From JADFGZ01 sp965222345 (lineage in GTDB: Bacteria > Acidobacteriota > Terriglobia > 2-12-FULL-54-10), in NCBI GenBank assembly GCA_965222345.1, contig CBDCTS010000004.1:248001-312000 (forward strand): DNA of 64,000 nucleotides, in the 5' to 3' direction. The notes under the pieces are model-generated. The model saw only the letters and a list, made by a program, of their open reading frames with translations. It had not been told where the DNA came from and searched no databases. Below, piece after piece: positions 54,253-62,087 of the stretch. How positions within the stretch are numbered: position 1 is the first letter of the stretch; each line of letters starts with the position of its first letter. The position numbers were made by a program, and so were the translations under genes.

Positions 54253-54327
54253 TTATCAACTAAGATATGTGCAATATATTTAGTATATCTGATAATTATT
54301 ATTAAGCTAACTTATCATATTTGATAA
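54253..54327. promoter_or_regulatory. AT-rich control region with TTATCA/TGATAA half-sites
   Basis: Upstream of the porin operon the base composition turns strongly AT-rich. TTATCA (54253-54258), TGATAA (54290-54295), TTATCA (54312-54317) and TGATAA (54322-54327) occur in alternation; the last two form a perfect TTATCA-TATT-TGATAA palindrome. The strand complementary to 54291-54305 reads TTAATAATAATTATC, matching 12 of 15 positions of the Fur consensus. A metal-responsive or redox-responsive repressor is plausible; the regulator is not identified. Confidence 0.5.
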
Positions 54328-54486
54328 TATACGATTTGCAACATGGAATGTCAACGATTCATAAGGCCATTTTCGGGGAATCCGTTTAGAGGAGAAACAG
54401 TAGGAGGTTGCGGATATTTCGAAGCAATCAAACAGCGGGGCGGGGTCCGGGGGGCACTGCAAGGCAAGTTTCCTCCAGTTTCCGGG

Positions 54487-55233
54487 CTAGCGGCCCATGC
54501 TAAGCCGGTAAGCCAAAAACTCAGGAAGGCCCGCCTGCCGCATCTTGGTCATAGTTGCTGCCACGTCGTAAGGGGTTCGCCCGTATTCGACCGTCCCTGC
54601 CGTGTCATAGATCGCAAAGGCAGCCCGGTTGTCTCTATCCCGGGGCTGGCCCACGGAGCCGGGATTGAGGTAGTAGATATGGTCCGGCTGGATCTCCAAG
54701 GATACACGGGTCGAGTCCGGAGGAACCGCTAGCGGAAGCATTTCTACAACTCTGCTGCTGTTCTGGAAAAATCCACCCTGGAGGTGAGTATGTCCGAAAA
54801 AAGACAAGCGATAGTGAAGAAAACTGATCGATTCAGCCGCTCCCCTGCAAGTGGTGATGTATTCGTCCTCGTCCTGAGGACTCCCGTGGAGGATCGCAAA
54901 CTGGTTCATCACCGCGGCGGGGCCCTGAGGTAGATTCCTTAAGTATTGCAGATTTTCGGGTTTGAGGCGGCCCCGTGTCCAGAAGGCTGCCATGCGGGCT
55001 GCTTCGTTAAAATCCTCGGCGTTGCTGACTCCGCAGCAGGCTCTGTCGTGGTTGCCGCGAACCACGTCGGTCACGTGCTCCCGCACCCAATCGACTATCG
55101 GGTCCGGGTCGGGACCGTAACCAACCAAATCCCCGCAACAGACCACTTGCTCGTATTCTCCATGCGTCATTGCCAGGACAGCTTGGAGCGCCTCCAGGTT
55201 GGAATGCAAGTCGCTGAGAACCAAATATCGCAT
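54487..55233 (-). CDS. calcineurin-like metallophosphoesterase (YfcE/MJ0936 type)
   Basis: 248 residues from ATG 55233 (MRYLVLSDLHSNLEALQAVL); the frame above 55233 is not protein-like. Metal motifs: SDLHSN, CCGDLVGYGPDPD, VVRGNHDRAC, ILHGSP and FGHTHLQG. Family members are small cytoplasmic phosphodiesterases or phosphatases of mostly unknown substrate. Stands between the CaiB remnant and the porin operon, probably with its own promoter. Confidence 0.9.
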   Translation of the reverse strand: MRYLVLSDLHSNLEALQAVLAMTHGEYEQVVCCGDLVGYGPDPDPIVDWVREHVTDVVRGNHDRACCGVSNAEDFNEAARMAAFWTRGRLKPENLQYLRNLPQGPAAVMNQFAILHGSPQDEDEYITTCRGAAESISFLHYRLSFFGHTHLQGGFFQNSSRVVEMLPLAVPPDSTRVSLEIQPDHIYYLNPGSVGQPRDRDNRAAFAIYDTAGTVEYGRTPYDVAATMTKMRQAGLPEFLAYRLSMGR

Positions 55234-55369
55234 CGAAGAACCTAAGTTTAAACTACACCGCATAGGGCCGAAAGAGGAAAGCTTCTCTATTTGGCGGGTA
55301 TGCCAATCTGGAAACAAAGCCGTGGTTGTGCTGGACTCAGGAATGCCGTTTCCTACGGCAGACAGATGG

Positions 55370-55769
55370 TTAGATGACCTTTTCCTGCCGTAACTTTTCA
55401 ATTCCCGGGGCATCGTAACCAAGCTCCTTCAGGATGACTTCCATATCCTCTCCAAGACTTGGTATCGAATCAAACCGTGCCGGGTTGCTGGAAAGCCGCA
55501 ACGGGTTGCCGATGACGGGAACCTGCCCAGCCGGAGATTCCATCTCGTGGACCGTGCGCCGGGCACTGACCGGTGAGTGGGCCGGGACCTGGGCGATGCC
55601 CCCGGACGGCTGAGTCCTATTGAAGAATCACGTCGCCGATGCCCGGCCGTTCCATCTTGATGACCTCTGCCCCCATGTCCGCCAGCATCCGGCTGCAGAA
55701 GGGTCCCGAAACAGCGATCTCCAACGCCAGCCCCCGGCCACCGGAGAGACTCTGCGGAAGCTTTTCCGT
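55370..55769 (-). pseudogene. CaiB/BaiF CoA-transferase remnant with internal deletion
   Basis: Minus-strand 55769-55617 encodes a CaiB N-terminus (LEIAVSGPFCSRMLADMGAE, EVIKMERPG), ending in TAG at 55617-55619. It begins with ACG where ATG would be expected. In another phase, about 55590-55370 encodes the matching C-terminus (TVHEMESPAGQVPVIGNPLR, LGEDMEVILKELGYD) down to TAA at 55370. The two halves, together 400 bases, would belong to a gene of roughly 1.2 kb, so the middle has been deleted and the frame shifted. It directly follows the MaoC gene, its likely former operon partner. Confidence 0.75.
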
Positions 55770-55770
55770 G

Positions 55771-56283
55771 CTACTGGGCGGCACTAGTGCGAATCTCCGG
55801 GAAGAAGTCTTGCTTCGGAGCATGCGCCCGCTTCCAGACCATGACGCTGCGCGCATAGTCGATGACGACCTTGCCTTCCTGCTGGATACCGCGGGTGCGG
55901 ACCTTGACGATGCCCCATTGCGGCTTGGAGCGGGATTCACGCGTTTCCAGGACCTCGGACTCCGAGTAAAGCGTGTCACCCGCAAACAGCGGGTTCGGCA
56001 GTTTGATCTCATCCCAGCCGAGTGCAAAGCCGTTCTCGCTTACATCGGCTACGCCCATTCCGGCGACGATGGCTAGCGTCAGGGCGCTGTTGATCAGGCA
56101 GCGGCCAAACTCGGTGCGCTTGCCGTACTCATTGTTGAAATGGATCTGGTTGGTATTGTTGGTCAGCAGCGTGAACCATATGTTGTCTGCTTCCGTGACG
56201 GTTCTTCCCAGGCGGCAACGGTAGATGTCGCCCACGGAAAAATCCTCAAAGTAGCGGCCCTCCCAACCAGCTTTGACCGGCAT
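55771..56283 (-). CDS. MaoC-like dehydratase
   Basis: 170 residues with a hot-dog fold: YFEDFSVGDIYRCRLGRTVTEADNIWFTLLTNN, the hydratase pocket NQIHFNNEYGKRTEFGRCLINSALTLAIVAGMGV, and FAGDTLYSESEVLETRESRSKP. It resembles mesaconyl-/itaconyl-CoA hydratase-type enzymes. Neighbours (CaiB remnant, divergent acyl-CoA dehydrogenase and CitE-type lyase) point to a CoA-thioester pathway. Divergent from the acyl-CoA dehydrogenase gene by about 140 bases. Confidence 0.88.
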   Translation of the reverse strand: MPVKAGWEGRYFEDFSVGDIYRCRLGRTVTEADNIWFTLLTNNTNQIHFNNEYGKRTEFGRCLINSALTLAIVAGMGVADVSENGFALGWDEIKLPNPLFAGDTLYSESEVLETRESRSKPQWGIVKVRTRGIQQEGKVVIDYARSVMVWKRAHAPKQDFFPEIRTSAAQ

Positions 56284-56424
56284 TATTCCTCCTTAGTCTG
56301 GGAATTTTCAAGTTGATTTTCCGGCGCTGGCAGGGCGCCGAAGCTTGCAAGAGGGAATTCTCTTTTCGATTTGTTGCCCAAGAAATCCTCTTATATACTA
56401 CGCTTCGCATCAGGGGGCAAGGTC

Positions 56425-57600
56425 ATGGAATCGCATACTGCACAGCCTAACACTAATGAAGACTGGCTCGCCATCCGGGAAGAGGTCGGCAAGTTGTGCC
56501 GGGATTTCCCCGATGCATACTGGCGCGAGGTGGACAAGCAGGAGAAATACCCGCAGGAGTTTGTCGATCAGCTCACGGCCAGCGGATATCTGGCGGCCTT
56601 AATTCCGGAAGAGTATGGGGGCGCGGGCTTGGGGATCACCGAGGCCAGCATTATTCTGGAGGAGATTAATCGCTCCGGGGGAAACTCCGCTGCCTGCCAC
56701 GCCCAGATGTACATCATGGGGACCCTGCTCCGCCACGGCAACGAGGAACAAAAGCAGCGCTACCTCCCTCCCCTCGCTCAGGGAGAACTACGATTGCAAG
56801 CCTTCGCCGTAACCGAGCCGAACGCCGGATCGGAGACCACCCGGATCGAGACTCGCGCCGTTCGCAAGGGCGACTGCTATGTGGTCAACGGGCAGAAGAT
56901 TTTCATCTCCCGCGTGAAACAGTCGGACTTAATGCTGCTGCTTGCGCGCACCACGCCTTACGATGAACTCACCGACAAGACTCACGGGCTTTCTGTCTTC
57001 CTGGTGGACATGCGGAACGTCAAGGGACATTTAGAGGTCCAGCCTCTGGACTTGATGATCAACCACCACACCAATACCTTGTTTTTTGACGATGTGGAGA
57101 TTCCCGCCGACAGCCTCATCGGCGAGGAGGGCATGGGATTCCGCTACATCATCGACGGCTGGAACGCGGAGCGCATTCTGATCGCCGCTGAAGCCGTCGG
57201 GGACGGGCGCTGGTTTATTGAGCGGGCGGCACGTTATGCCCGGGAGCGGGTGGTCTTTGGACGCCCCATTGGTTCGAACCAGGGCGTCCAGTTTCCCATC
57301 GCCCAGGCCTATGCCCACATCGAGGCCGCAGACCTGATGCGTTTTGACGCAGCCGCGAAGTTCGAGCGCCGGGAAAAGTGCGGCGCCGAGGCCAACATGG
57401 CTAAGCTGCTGGCGTCCGAAGCTGCCTGGGAGGCGGCCAACGCTTGCCTCACCACCTACGGGGGCTACGGCTTTGCTCGCGATTACGACGTGGAGAGAAA
57501 GTTTCGAGAGACTCGTCTGCTGTCGGTCGCGCCGGTGAGCAATAACCTAGTATTGGCTTTCTTGGGGCAGAATGTTCTCGGAATGCCGAGGTCGTATTAA
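56425..57600 (+). CDS. acyl-CoA dehydrogenase
   Basis: 391 residues from ATG 56425. FAD-dependent: N-terminal helical domain (PQEFVDQLTASGYLAALIPEEYGGAGL), the middle barrel motif FAVTEPNAGSETT and GQKIFISRVKQSDLMLLLART, and the C-terminal domain with ERVVFGRPIGSNQGVQFPIAQ, CLTTYGGYGFARDYDVERKFRE. The substrate acyl group is unknown. Probably one transcript with the CitE-type gene 26 bases downstream. Confidence 0.95.
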   Translation: MESHTAQPNTNEDWLAIREEVGKLCRDFPDAYWREVDKQEKYPQEFVDQLTASGYLAALIPEEYGGAGLGITEASIILEEINRSGGNSAACHAQMYIMGTLLRHGNEEQKQRYLPPLAQGELRLQAFAVTEPNAGSETTRIETRAVRKGDCYVVNGQKIFISRVKQSDLMLLLARTTPYDELTDKTHGLSVFLVDMRNVKGHLEVQPLDLMINHHTNTLFFDDVEIPADSLIGEEGMGFRYIIDGWNAERILIAAEAVGDGRWFIERAARYARERVVFGRPIGSNQGVQFPIAQAYAHIEAADLMRFDAAAKFERREKCGAEANMAKLLASEAAWEAANACLTTYGGYGFARDYDVERKFRETRLLSVAPVSNNLVLAFLGQNVLGMPRSY

Positions 57601-57626
57601 ATCCGGCTTGATTGCTGAAGTGGCCT

Positions 57627-58541
57627 ATGGACGCAAAGACTAGCCTATTCCGTTCCTGGATGTTTGTGCCCGGACACCGCGCGCGCATGATTGAAAAGGC
57701 TCTGGGCCTGAACGTGGACGCCATTATGCTCGACATCGAAGATGGCGTGACTCCTGCGGAAAAAGGCACGGCGCGTCAGCAGATCGCGGCGGCGCTCGAT
57801 CAGGTTCAATTGCGTCTTAAGGGCTCGGCTACACCCTATAAAACACCCGCGCGGTATGTGCGAATCAATCAGGTCGGGCATGAACGCATGGACGCGGATT
57901 TGTCCGCCGTGATCCGGCCGGGCCTCGAAGGATTGGTCTTGCCGAAGATCGAGACCCCGGAGCAGGTGCAGACGGTGGAGGCGATTTTGGACGGTCGCGA
58001 GCCGGAGGCCGGAATTCCCTCCGGGGGCGTGCGATTGCTGATTGCGATTGAGAGCCCGCGCGGACTCCTCAACTCGTACGCCATTGCCGCATCCTCACAA
58101 AGAGTAGTTGGACTGATGTTCGGGGCGGAAGATTACGGCAAGGAGCTGAGCCTGCCGCTGCTGCGAGAAGGCGAAGCCAAGGACCTGCTGTACGCTCGCT
58201 CTGCTCTGGTGACTTCAGCCGCCGCGGCGCACATTCAGTCCGTGGACGGAGTGTGGCCGGACCTGAAAGACATGGAAGGACTGCACTCGTTTGCTCTCCA
58301 GGCGCGCCGCCTGGGGTTTACCGGCATGTCCTTGATTCATCCCTCCCAGATCGATCCCATCAACGCGACTTTTACCCCCACCCCAGCCGAGGCGGAATAC
58401 TGCCGCCAGGTGATCCAGGCGTTTGATGAAGCGACGGTGCGCGGCGAGGGCTCCATCGCCTTCGGCGGCCAGCTCATCGACCTGCCGATTGTGGAAAGGG
58501 CCCGGCGGACGCTGGCGCTGGTGAAATCGCTTAAGGGGTAG
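57627..58541 (+). CDS. HpcH/HpaI-CitE family CoA-ester lyase
   Basis: 304 residues from ATG 57627. TIM-barrel aldolase with the CitE motifs: SWMFVPGHRARMIEKAL, LDIEDGVTPAEK, VLPKIETPEQ, LIAIESPRGLLNSYAIAA, MFGAEDYGKEL and GMSLIHPSQIDPIN. Likely cleaves a malyl-CoA- or citramalyl-CoA-type ester, which fits an upstream MaoC hydratase. Its stop codon lies three bases before an 85-bp repeat that is also the 3' end of a neighbouring gene. Confidence 0.92.
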   Translation: MDAKTSLFRSWMFVPGHRARMIEKALGLNVDAIMLDIEDGVTPAEKGTARQQIAAALDQVQLRLKGSATPYKTPARYVRINQVGHERMDADLSAVIRPGLEGLVLPKIETPEQVQTVEAILDGREPEAGIPSGGVRLLIAIESPRGLLNSYAIAASSQRVVGLMFGAEDYGKELSLPLLREGEAKDLLYARSALVTSAAAAHIQSVDGVWPDLKDMEGLHSFALQARRLGFTGMSLIHPSQIDPINATFTPTPAEAEYCRQVIQAFDEATVRGEGSIAFGGQLIDLPIVERARRTLALVKSLKG

Positions 58542-58543
58542 CC

Positions 58544-58628
58544 CCTCCTCAATCCAGCCACATCAGTTTTGCCGGGTTATCCTGCAACATCGTGCGAACC
58601 TCGCGCGGCTTGATCCCGAAGGCAAGCA
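58544..58628. repeat. 85-bp direct repeat, copy flanking hicA
   Basis: Identical over 85 bases to 59186-59270. It corresponds to the last 26 codons plus stop of the DUF6282 amidohydrolase, here detached from the gene. The two copies bracket the hicBA module. Confidence 0.95.
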
Positions 58629-58682
58629 GAACTCGTAGGAGGATCGGAACCCTTAACGCGCCCAGACGTTCAGAGCCGCCAT

Positions 58683-58901
58683 TCATTTCAGATCATCGAC
58701 TGTCAGTTGGAGCCCGCTGAGAATGGATCGCAGCGTACCTGGCCTAATCGGTTTGCTCCCGTGCACGGGAATGATCGCCCTGCGTCTCGGGTCGGTTTGG
58801 TGAATTACGACGGCGTGTCCTCCGGTTTGTCGCTTCACATAAAACCCCCGTGCTTGCAAATCGCGGATGAGTCGCGGTCCGGAGACCTGCGGAAGGTTCA
58901 T
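58683..58901 (-). CDS. hicA: HicA-type toxin (mRNA interferase)
   Basis: 72 residues with the double-stranded RNA-binding-like HicA fold: SGPRLIRDLQARGFYVKRQTG, then GGHAVVIHQTDPRRRAIIPVHGSKPIRPGTL. The conserved catalytic His is in GGHAV. HicA cleaves mRNA when not bound by HicB. Its ATG overlaps the hicB stop by one base (TGATG), the usual arrangement where the antitoxin is translated first. Confidence 0.92.
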   Translation of the reverse strand: MNLPQVSGPRLIRDLQARGFYVKRQTGGHAVVIHQTDPRRRAIIPVHGSKPIRPGTLRSILSGLQLTVDDLK

Positions 58902-59128
58902 CAGGACACAATCTCAACTTCTTGAACGATTACCCGCTGATCCGACTCCGGAATCGGCAGGCCGTCGTCCTTCAAGCTCCAGACGTACAGTTCGATGGCT
59001 TCCTGAATGTTCCTCAGAGCTTCCTCGAGCGTATCCCCTTGGGAGGCGCATCCCGGCAAAGCGGGAACATGCACGGAGTAGCCTCCATCGGGGTCCTGTT
59101 CGAGCACAACTTTGAATTTGAGATTCAT
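58901..59128 (-). CDS. hicB: HicB-type antitoxin
   Basis: 75 residues from ATG 59128 (MNLKFKVVLEQDPDGGYSVH). The partial RNase H-fold HicB domain is clear: VPALPGCASQGDTLEEALRNIQEAIELYVWSLKDDG, followed by the short C-terminus IPESDQRVIVQEVEIVS. No separate DNA-binding domain is seen, as in short HicB proteins. It neutralises HicA. An upstream frame to 59203 is not used. Confidence 0.92.
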   Translation of the reverse strand: MNLKFKVVLEQDPDGGYSVHVPALPGCASQGDTLEEALRNIQEAIELYVWSLKDDGLPIPESDQRVIVQEVEIVS

Positions 59129-59147
59129 GGTTCTAAGTCTCGAATCA

Positions 59148-59153
59148 ATTATA
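59148..59153 (-). promoter_or_regulatory. putative -10 box of hicBA
   Basis: A perfect minus-strand TATAAT, about 20 bases before the hicB start, preceded by TG. No clear -35. It lies between the 85-bp repeat and hicB, so the module seems to carry its own promoter. Confidence 0.45.
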
Positions 59154-59185
59154 CATTGAGGAGAAGCAGTGAGTTTACGACCAAG

Positions 59186-59270
59186 CCTCCTCAATCCAGC
59201 CACATCAGTTTTGCCGGGTTATCCTGCAACATCGTGCGAACCTCGCGCGGCTTGATCCCGAAGGCAAGCA
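59186..59270. repeat. 85-bp direct repeat, copy at the 3' end of the amidohydrolase gene
   Basis: Identical to 58544-58628. This copy is the true 3' end of the DUF6282 gene, including its stop codon. Confidence 0.95.
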
Positions 59271-60201
59271 ATGCCCGGATGAAGACCCGCATGCCGTCAA
59301 TCGAGTCCATGTGCAGAACCTGGCCGAAGTCGCTTCCAATGATGCATCGTTTGGGGCCGATCTCCCGGATGGTGCGAATCGTCTCCATGGGGTCGGCGAC
59401 GGGTTGGTAGAGACTCGGGATCATAGGTTGGCAGTAGGTTCCCACATATACTCCCAGATCGGCCAGCTCCTTCATCTCTTCCAGCAGCAGCTTGTTGAGT
59501 TCGAGCAAGGGATGGTCCAAGGTGGCTCGGACGCCCAATTCCTTTGCCTTCTTGGCCAGGGGGAGCAGTTCCGTAAAATCAGTGTGCCCGAATCCGACAC
59601 CTACCTTTTTTGCTGCTGCCATCTCTAAAATCTCAACCACTTCGGGAAGCACCTCGCCTGCGTCGTTCACCAGACGGACGCCGCCCCGTTCCGGATGCCC
59701 GGCGCCGCGCCAGAAGCCGTAGGAGGTGAAGGTGGGAAACCAGATCATCTTGCAGTTCGGGTACTGCAGCGCCACGCGGACTGCGTCCGGGTTCATGCCC
59801 AAACAGGTGCCCGTGCCGCCGTAAATTTCCACGCGTTGCGTCAGCTCTCCCTTTTCCAGCAGATAATCAATGTGCCGCTGGACCAGGTAGGCGGCGTTGG
59901 CGCTGACGTTCCAATGATCCTTGAAGGCCAGCGCGCGCATGCCGGCTTTGGAGGCGTCGATGGCGATCTGGATCATGTCTTGCGAACGATGGACAAAGTC
60001 CGGATAAGCGTGGATGTGGCAGTCGATGGCTCCCTCCAGAAGCTCGTTCTCGATGCCCGGATAGATCTTGAGCATCTCCGGGTTGTCCTTGAGCATCTGG
60101 TAGAAATAGTCTTTGGCGTTCAGCTCGCGCACCCGCTTCACGGTCAGCACGCGGCCCACCAGAAGCTGCTCGGCGGCTTGATCAGCGGCAAAATCACACA
60201 T
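59191..60201 (-). CDS. DUF6282 family amidohydrolase-like protein
   Basis: 336 residues. A metal-dependent TIM-barrel hydrolase: GAIDCHIHAYPDFVHR (HxH), MRALAFKDHWNVSANAAYLV, IWFPTFTSYGFWRGAGHP, VGVGFGHTDFTELLPLAKKAKE, and IIGSDFGQVLHMDSIDGMR. It is cytoplasmic (no signal peptide), unlike the exported amidohydrolases near 24-38 kb. The function in the cluster may be ring or lactone opening (inference). Its 3' end is duplicated beyond hicBA. Confidence 0.87.
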   Translation of the reverse strand: MCDFAADQAAEQLLVGRVLTVKRVRELNAKDYFYQMLKDNPEMLKIYPGIENELLEGAIDCHIHAYPDFVHRSQDMIQIAIDASKAGMRALAFKDHWNVSANAAYLVQRHIDYLLEKGELTQRVEIYGGTGTCLGMNPDAVRVALQYPNCKMIWFPTFTSYGFWRGAGHPERGGVRLVNDAGEVLPEVVEILEMAAAKKVGVGFGHTDFTELLPLAKKAKELGVRATLDHPLLELNKLLLEEMKELADLGVYVGTYCQPMIPSLYQPVADPMETIRTIREIGPKRCIIGSDFGQVLHMDSIDGMRVFIRALLAFGIKPREVRTMLQDNPAKLMWLD

Positions 60202-60216
60202 GATTGCAGTTCTCCT

Positions 60217-61221
60217 TTAAGAATTCTTTCCCCAAGCTTCAACAAACTGGCGGGCGTCTTCGATGACCGGCTCGGTTACAGGGACGTAGGGGACCACCAG
60301 ACGGGTGGCTCCGGCCTCGATGAACGGGGCCAGCCGGTCCTTGATCTCCTGGATGGAGGTCCCCGGGATCACGGGCAGCTTGTCCATATAAGCATCGGTG
60401 ATGTGCGCTCCCGCCGCTTTGAACCCGCCCGCGCGAAAGGCTTCCTGTACGGCCTGCACCTCCGGCTCGAACCCGGAGGCGATGAGCATGTCTTTGTAAT
60501 GATCCGCGATATTGTAAAAAGTCAGCACCTGCCGCAGGCGGGATCGTGCTATGGCGCGGTCCGGATTCAGCGACACCCGTACTTTGGTGATTATCTCGAT
60601 CTGATTGGGATCGCGGCCCGCTTCGGTGGCTCCGGCCCGGACGCGCTCGGCGATTTTACGAATCATCGCCGGGGTGGCCATATTGATGAAGACCCCGTCG
60701 GAGATGCGGCCCACCAGCCGCGTCATTTGAGGGCCGAGACCCGCCAGGTAAATGGGAAAGGTTGGGTGCGCCGGTTTCCAGGAAAGCTGGAAGCGCTTGC
60801 CCGTCGTATAGATTTCCCCCTCGTATTCCACTCGCTCTCCAGCGGCGGTCTTGCGGACAATATCAGTGTACTCGCGGATGCGGCGCAGCGGGCGGTCGAA
60901 GGTGCCGCCATGCCAGGCGGCGATGGTTTTGTTGGCGACGCCTAGTCCCAGAAGGAGACGCCCGCCGGACATGTCCTGCAGCGTGGCGGACTGCACTCCC
61001 AGGCTGACTGCGCTGCGGCCGTAAATGTGATAAATCGCCGTTCCCAGCTTGAGGGTGCGCGTGCGGGCGGCGATGCCGGAAAGAAGGATCAACGGATCGG
61101 TGCTGTTGGATTCTCCCTTCCAAAACGCGTCAAAGCCGGCTGCTTCGATCCTCGGAGATAATTCCACAATTCCGGCCACCGGATAATGGGCGGCTGAGTT
61201 AAGCTCTATGTCAAAAACCAC
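60217..61221 (-). CDS. LLM class (F420/FMN) flavin-dependent oxidoreductase
   Basis: 334 residues, luciferase-like monooxygenase fold: GIVELSPRIEAAGFDAFWKGESNSTDPLILLSGIAART, LKLGTAIYHIYGRSAVSLGVQSATLQDMSGGRLLLGLGV, and PIYLAGLGPQMTRLVGRISDGVFINMATP. This subgroup includes F420-dependent methylenetetrahydromethanopterin reductase-like enzymes; cofactor cannot be assigned. 15 bases before the DUF6282 gene, so probably co-translated with it. Confidence 0.92.
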   Translation of the reverse strand: MVFDIELNSAAHYPVAGIVELSPRIEAAGFDAFWKGESNSTDPLILLSGIAARTRTLKLGTAIYHIYGRSAVSLGVQSATLQDMSGGRLLLGLGVANKTIAAWHGGTFDRPLRRIREYTDIVRKTAAGERVEYEGEIYTTGKRFQLSWKPAHPTFPIYLAGLGPQMTRLVGRISDGVFINMATPAMIRKIAERVRAGATEAGRDPNQIEIITKVRVSLNPDRAIARSRLRQVLTFYNIADHYKDMLIASGFEPEVQAVQEAFRAGGFKAAGAHITDAYMDKLPVIPGTSIQEIKDRLAPFIEAGATRLVVPYVPVTEPVIEDARQFVEAWGKNS

Positions 61222-61273
61222 GGGTTCTCCTTGCCTTCAGGTTATAAATAAACGCGATTTACAGAAGGATCGT

Positions 61274-62035
61274 TCACCCCAAATATACGCCCTGCGGATC
61301 GATCTCTTCCCGAAGCAGACGTATCTGCTCGGAAGAGGGGAGGGTTGTAGTCTGGATAGCTTTTGGGATTTCCAGAGGAAATCCAGTATTCTCCATGACC
61401 TCTTCCAGGCGAATCCCCGGATGCAGGGAGAGCAGAGAAGCGGCATGAGTTTGGGGATCAAACCCGATGATGCCCTTGTCGGTGATGACCCGGTGGGGGC
61501 CTCCTCCGCGCAGGCTCAGCTCCCGGCGGCTCTTTCCTCCGGCGAAGCCGGGACTAGTCAGATGCGCCACCGCCAGCGGCAGCTTGCGCTTTTCATGGCG
61601 CATGATGATGATGACCCGCTTGGCGAGCGAAGCCACGTCATTTCCCCCTGCGCTCCCGTTAAAGTAGCGGACCTTTCCGGCGTCGTCTTTCAGCAGAGTC
61701 GTATTGATGTTCCCGTGCCGATCCACCTCCAGCGCTCCCAGGAACCCTACATCGACAATGCCGCGATGGAGGTTCATGCCGAGGATGTCCAGAAAACTGC
61801 TCCAGCAAGTTCCTCCATAAAAGATGCGGGAATCGGCCAGCCCCACCGGCGTGTCCACCGGATTCATGTTGACTACGCCGATCTCCAGCAGCGAAGTCAG
61901 CCCAGGCGCATGCGTGCGCTTGGCCAGCACAGCGGCGACTTGCGGCAAGCCCAGCCCGACCACGACGACTTCGCCGTCCCGCAACTCTCTGGCTCCGGCA
62001 GCCGCCATAATTTCAGTAGCGCGAATTCCTTCCAT
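61274..62035 (-). CDS. CoA-transferase beta subunit (GctB/IpdB-like)
   Basis: 253 residues from ATG 62035 (GGGAG seven bases upstream). Class I CoA-transferase fold: RATEIMAAAGARELRDGEVVVVGLGLPQVAAVLAKRTHAPGL, SLLEIGVVNMNPVDTPVGLADS, VGFLGALEVDRHGNINTTLL, and FNGSAGGNDVASLAKR. Glu in LLEIGV is at about the place of the catalytic Glu of true transferases, but IpdB-type ring hydrolases look similar. It follows the alpha subunit. Confidence 0.87.
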   Translation of the reverse strand: MEGIRATEIMAAAGARELRDGEVVVVGLGLPQVAAVLAKRTHAPGLTSLLEIGVVNMNPVDTPVGLADSRIFYGGTCWSSFLDILGMNLHRGIVDVGFLGALEVDRHGNINTTLLKDDAGKVRYFNGSAGGNDVASLAKRVIIIMRHEKRKLPLAVAHLTSPGFAGGKSRRELSLRGGGPHRVITDKGIIGFDPQTHAASLLSLHPGIRLEEVMENTGFPLEIPKAIQTTTLPSSEQIRLLREEIDPQGVYLG

Positions 62036-62087
62036 CCGATTTCTCCCGATCTTGCGACGGGACTGCCCGCCGACAAATAACCGGCGG

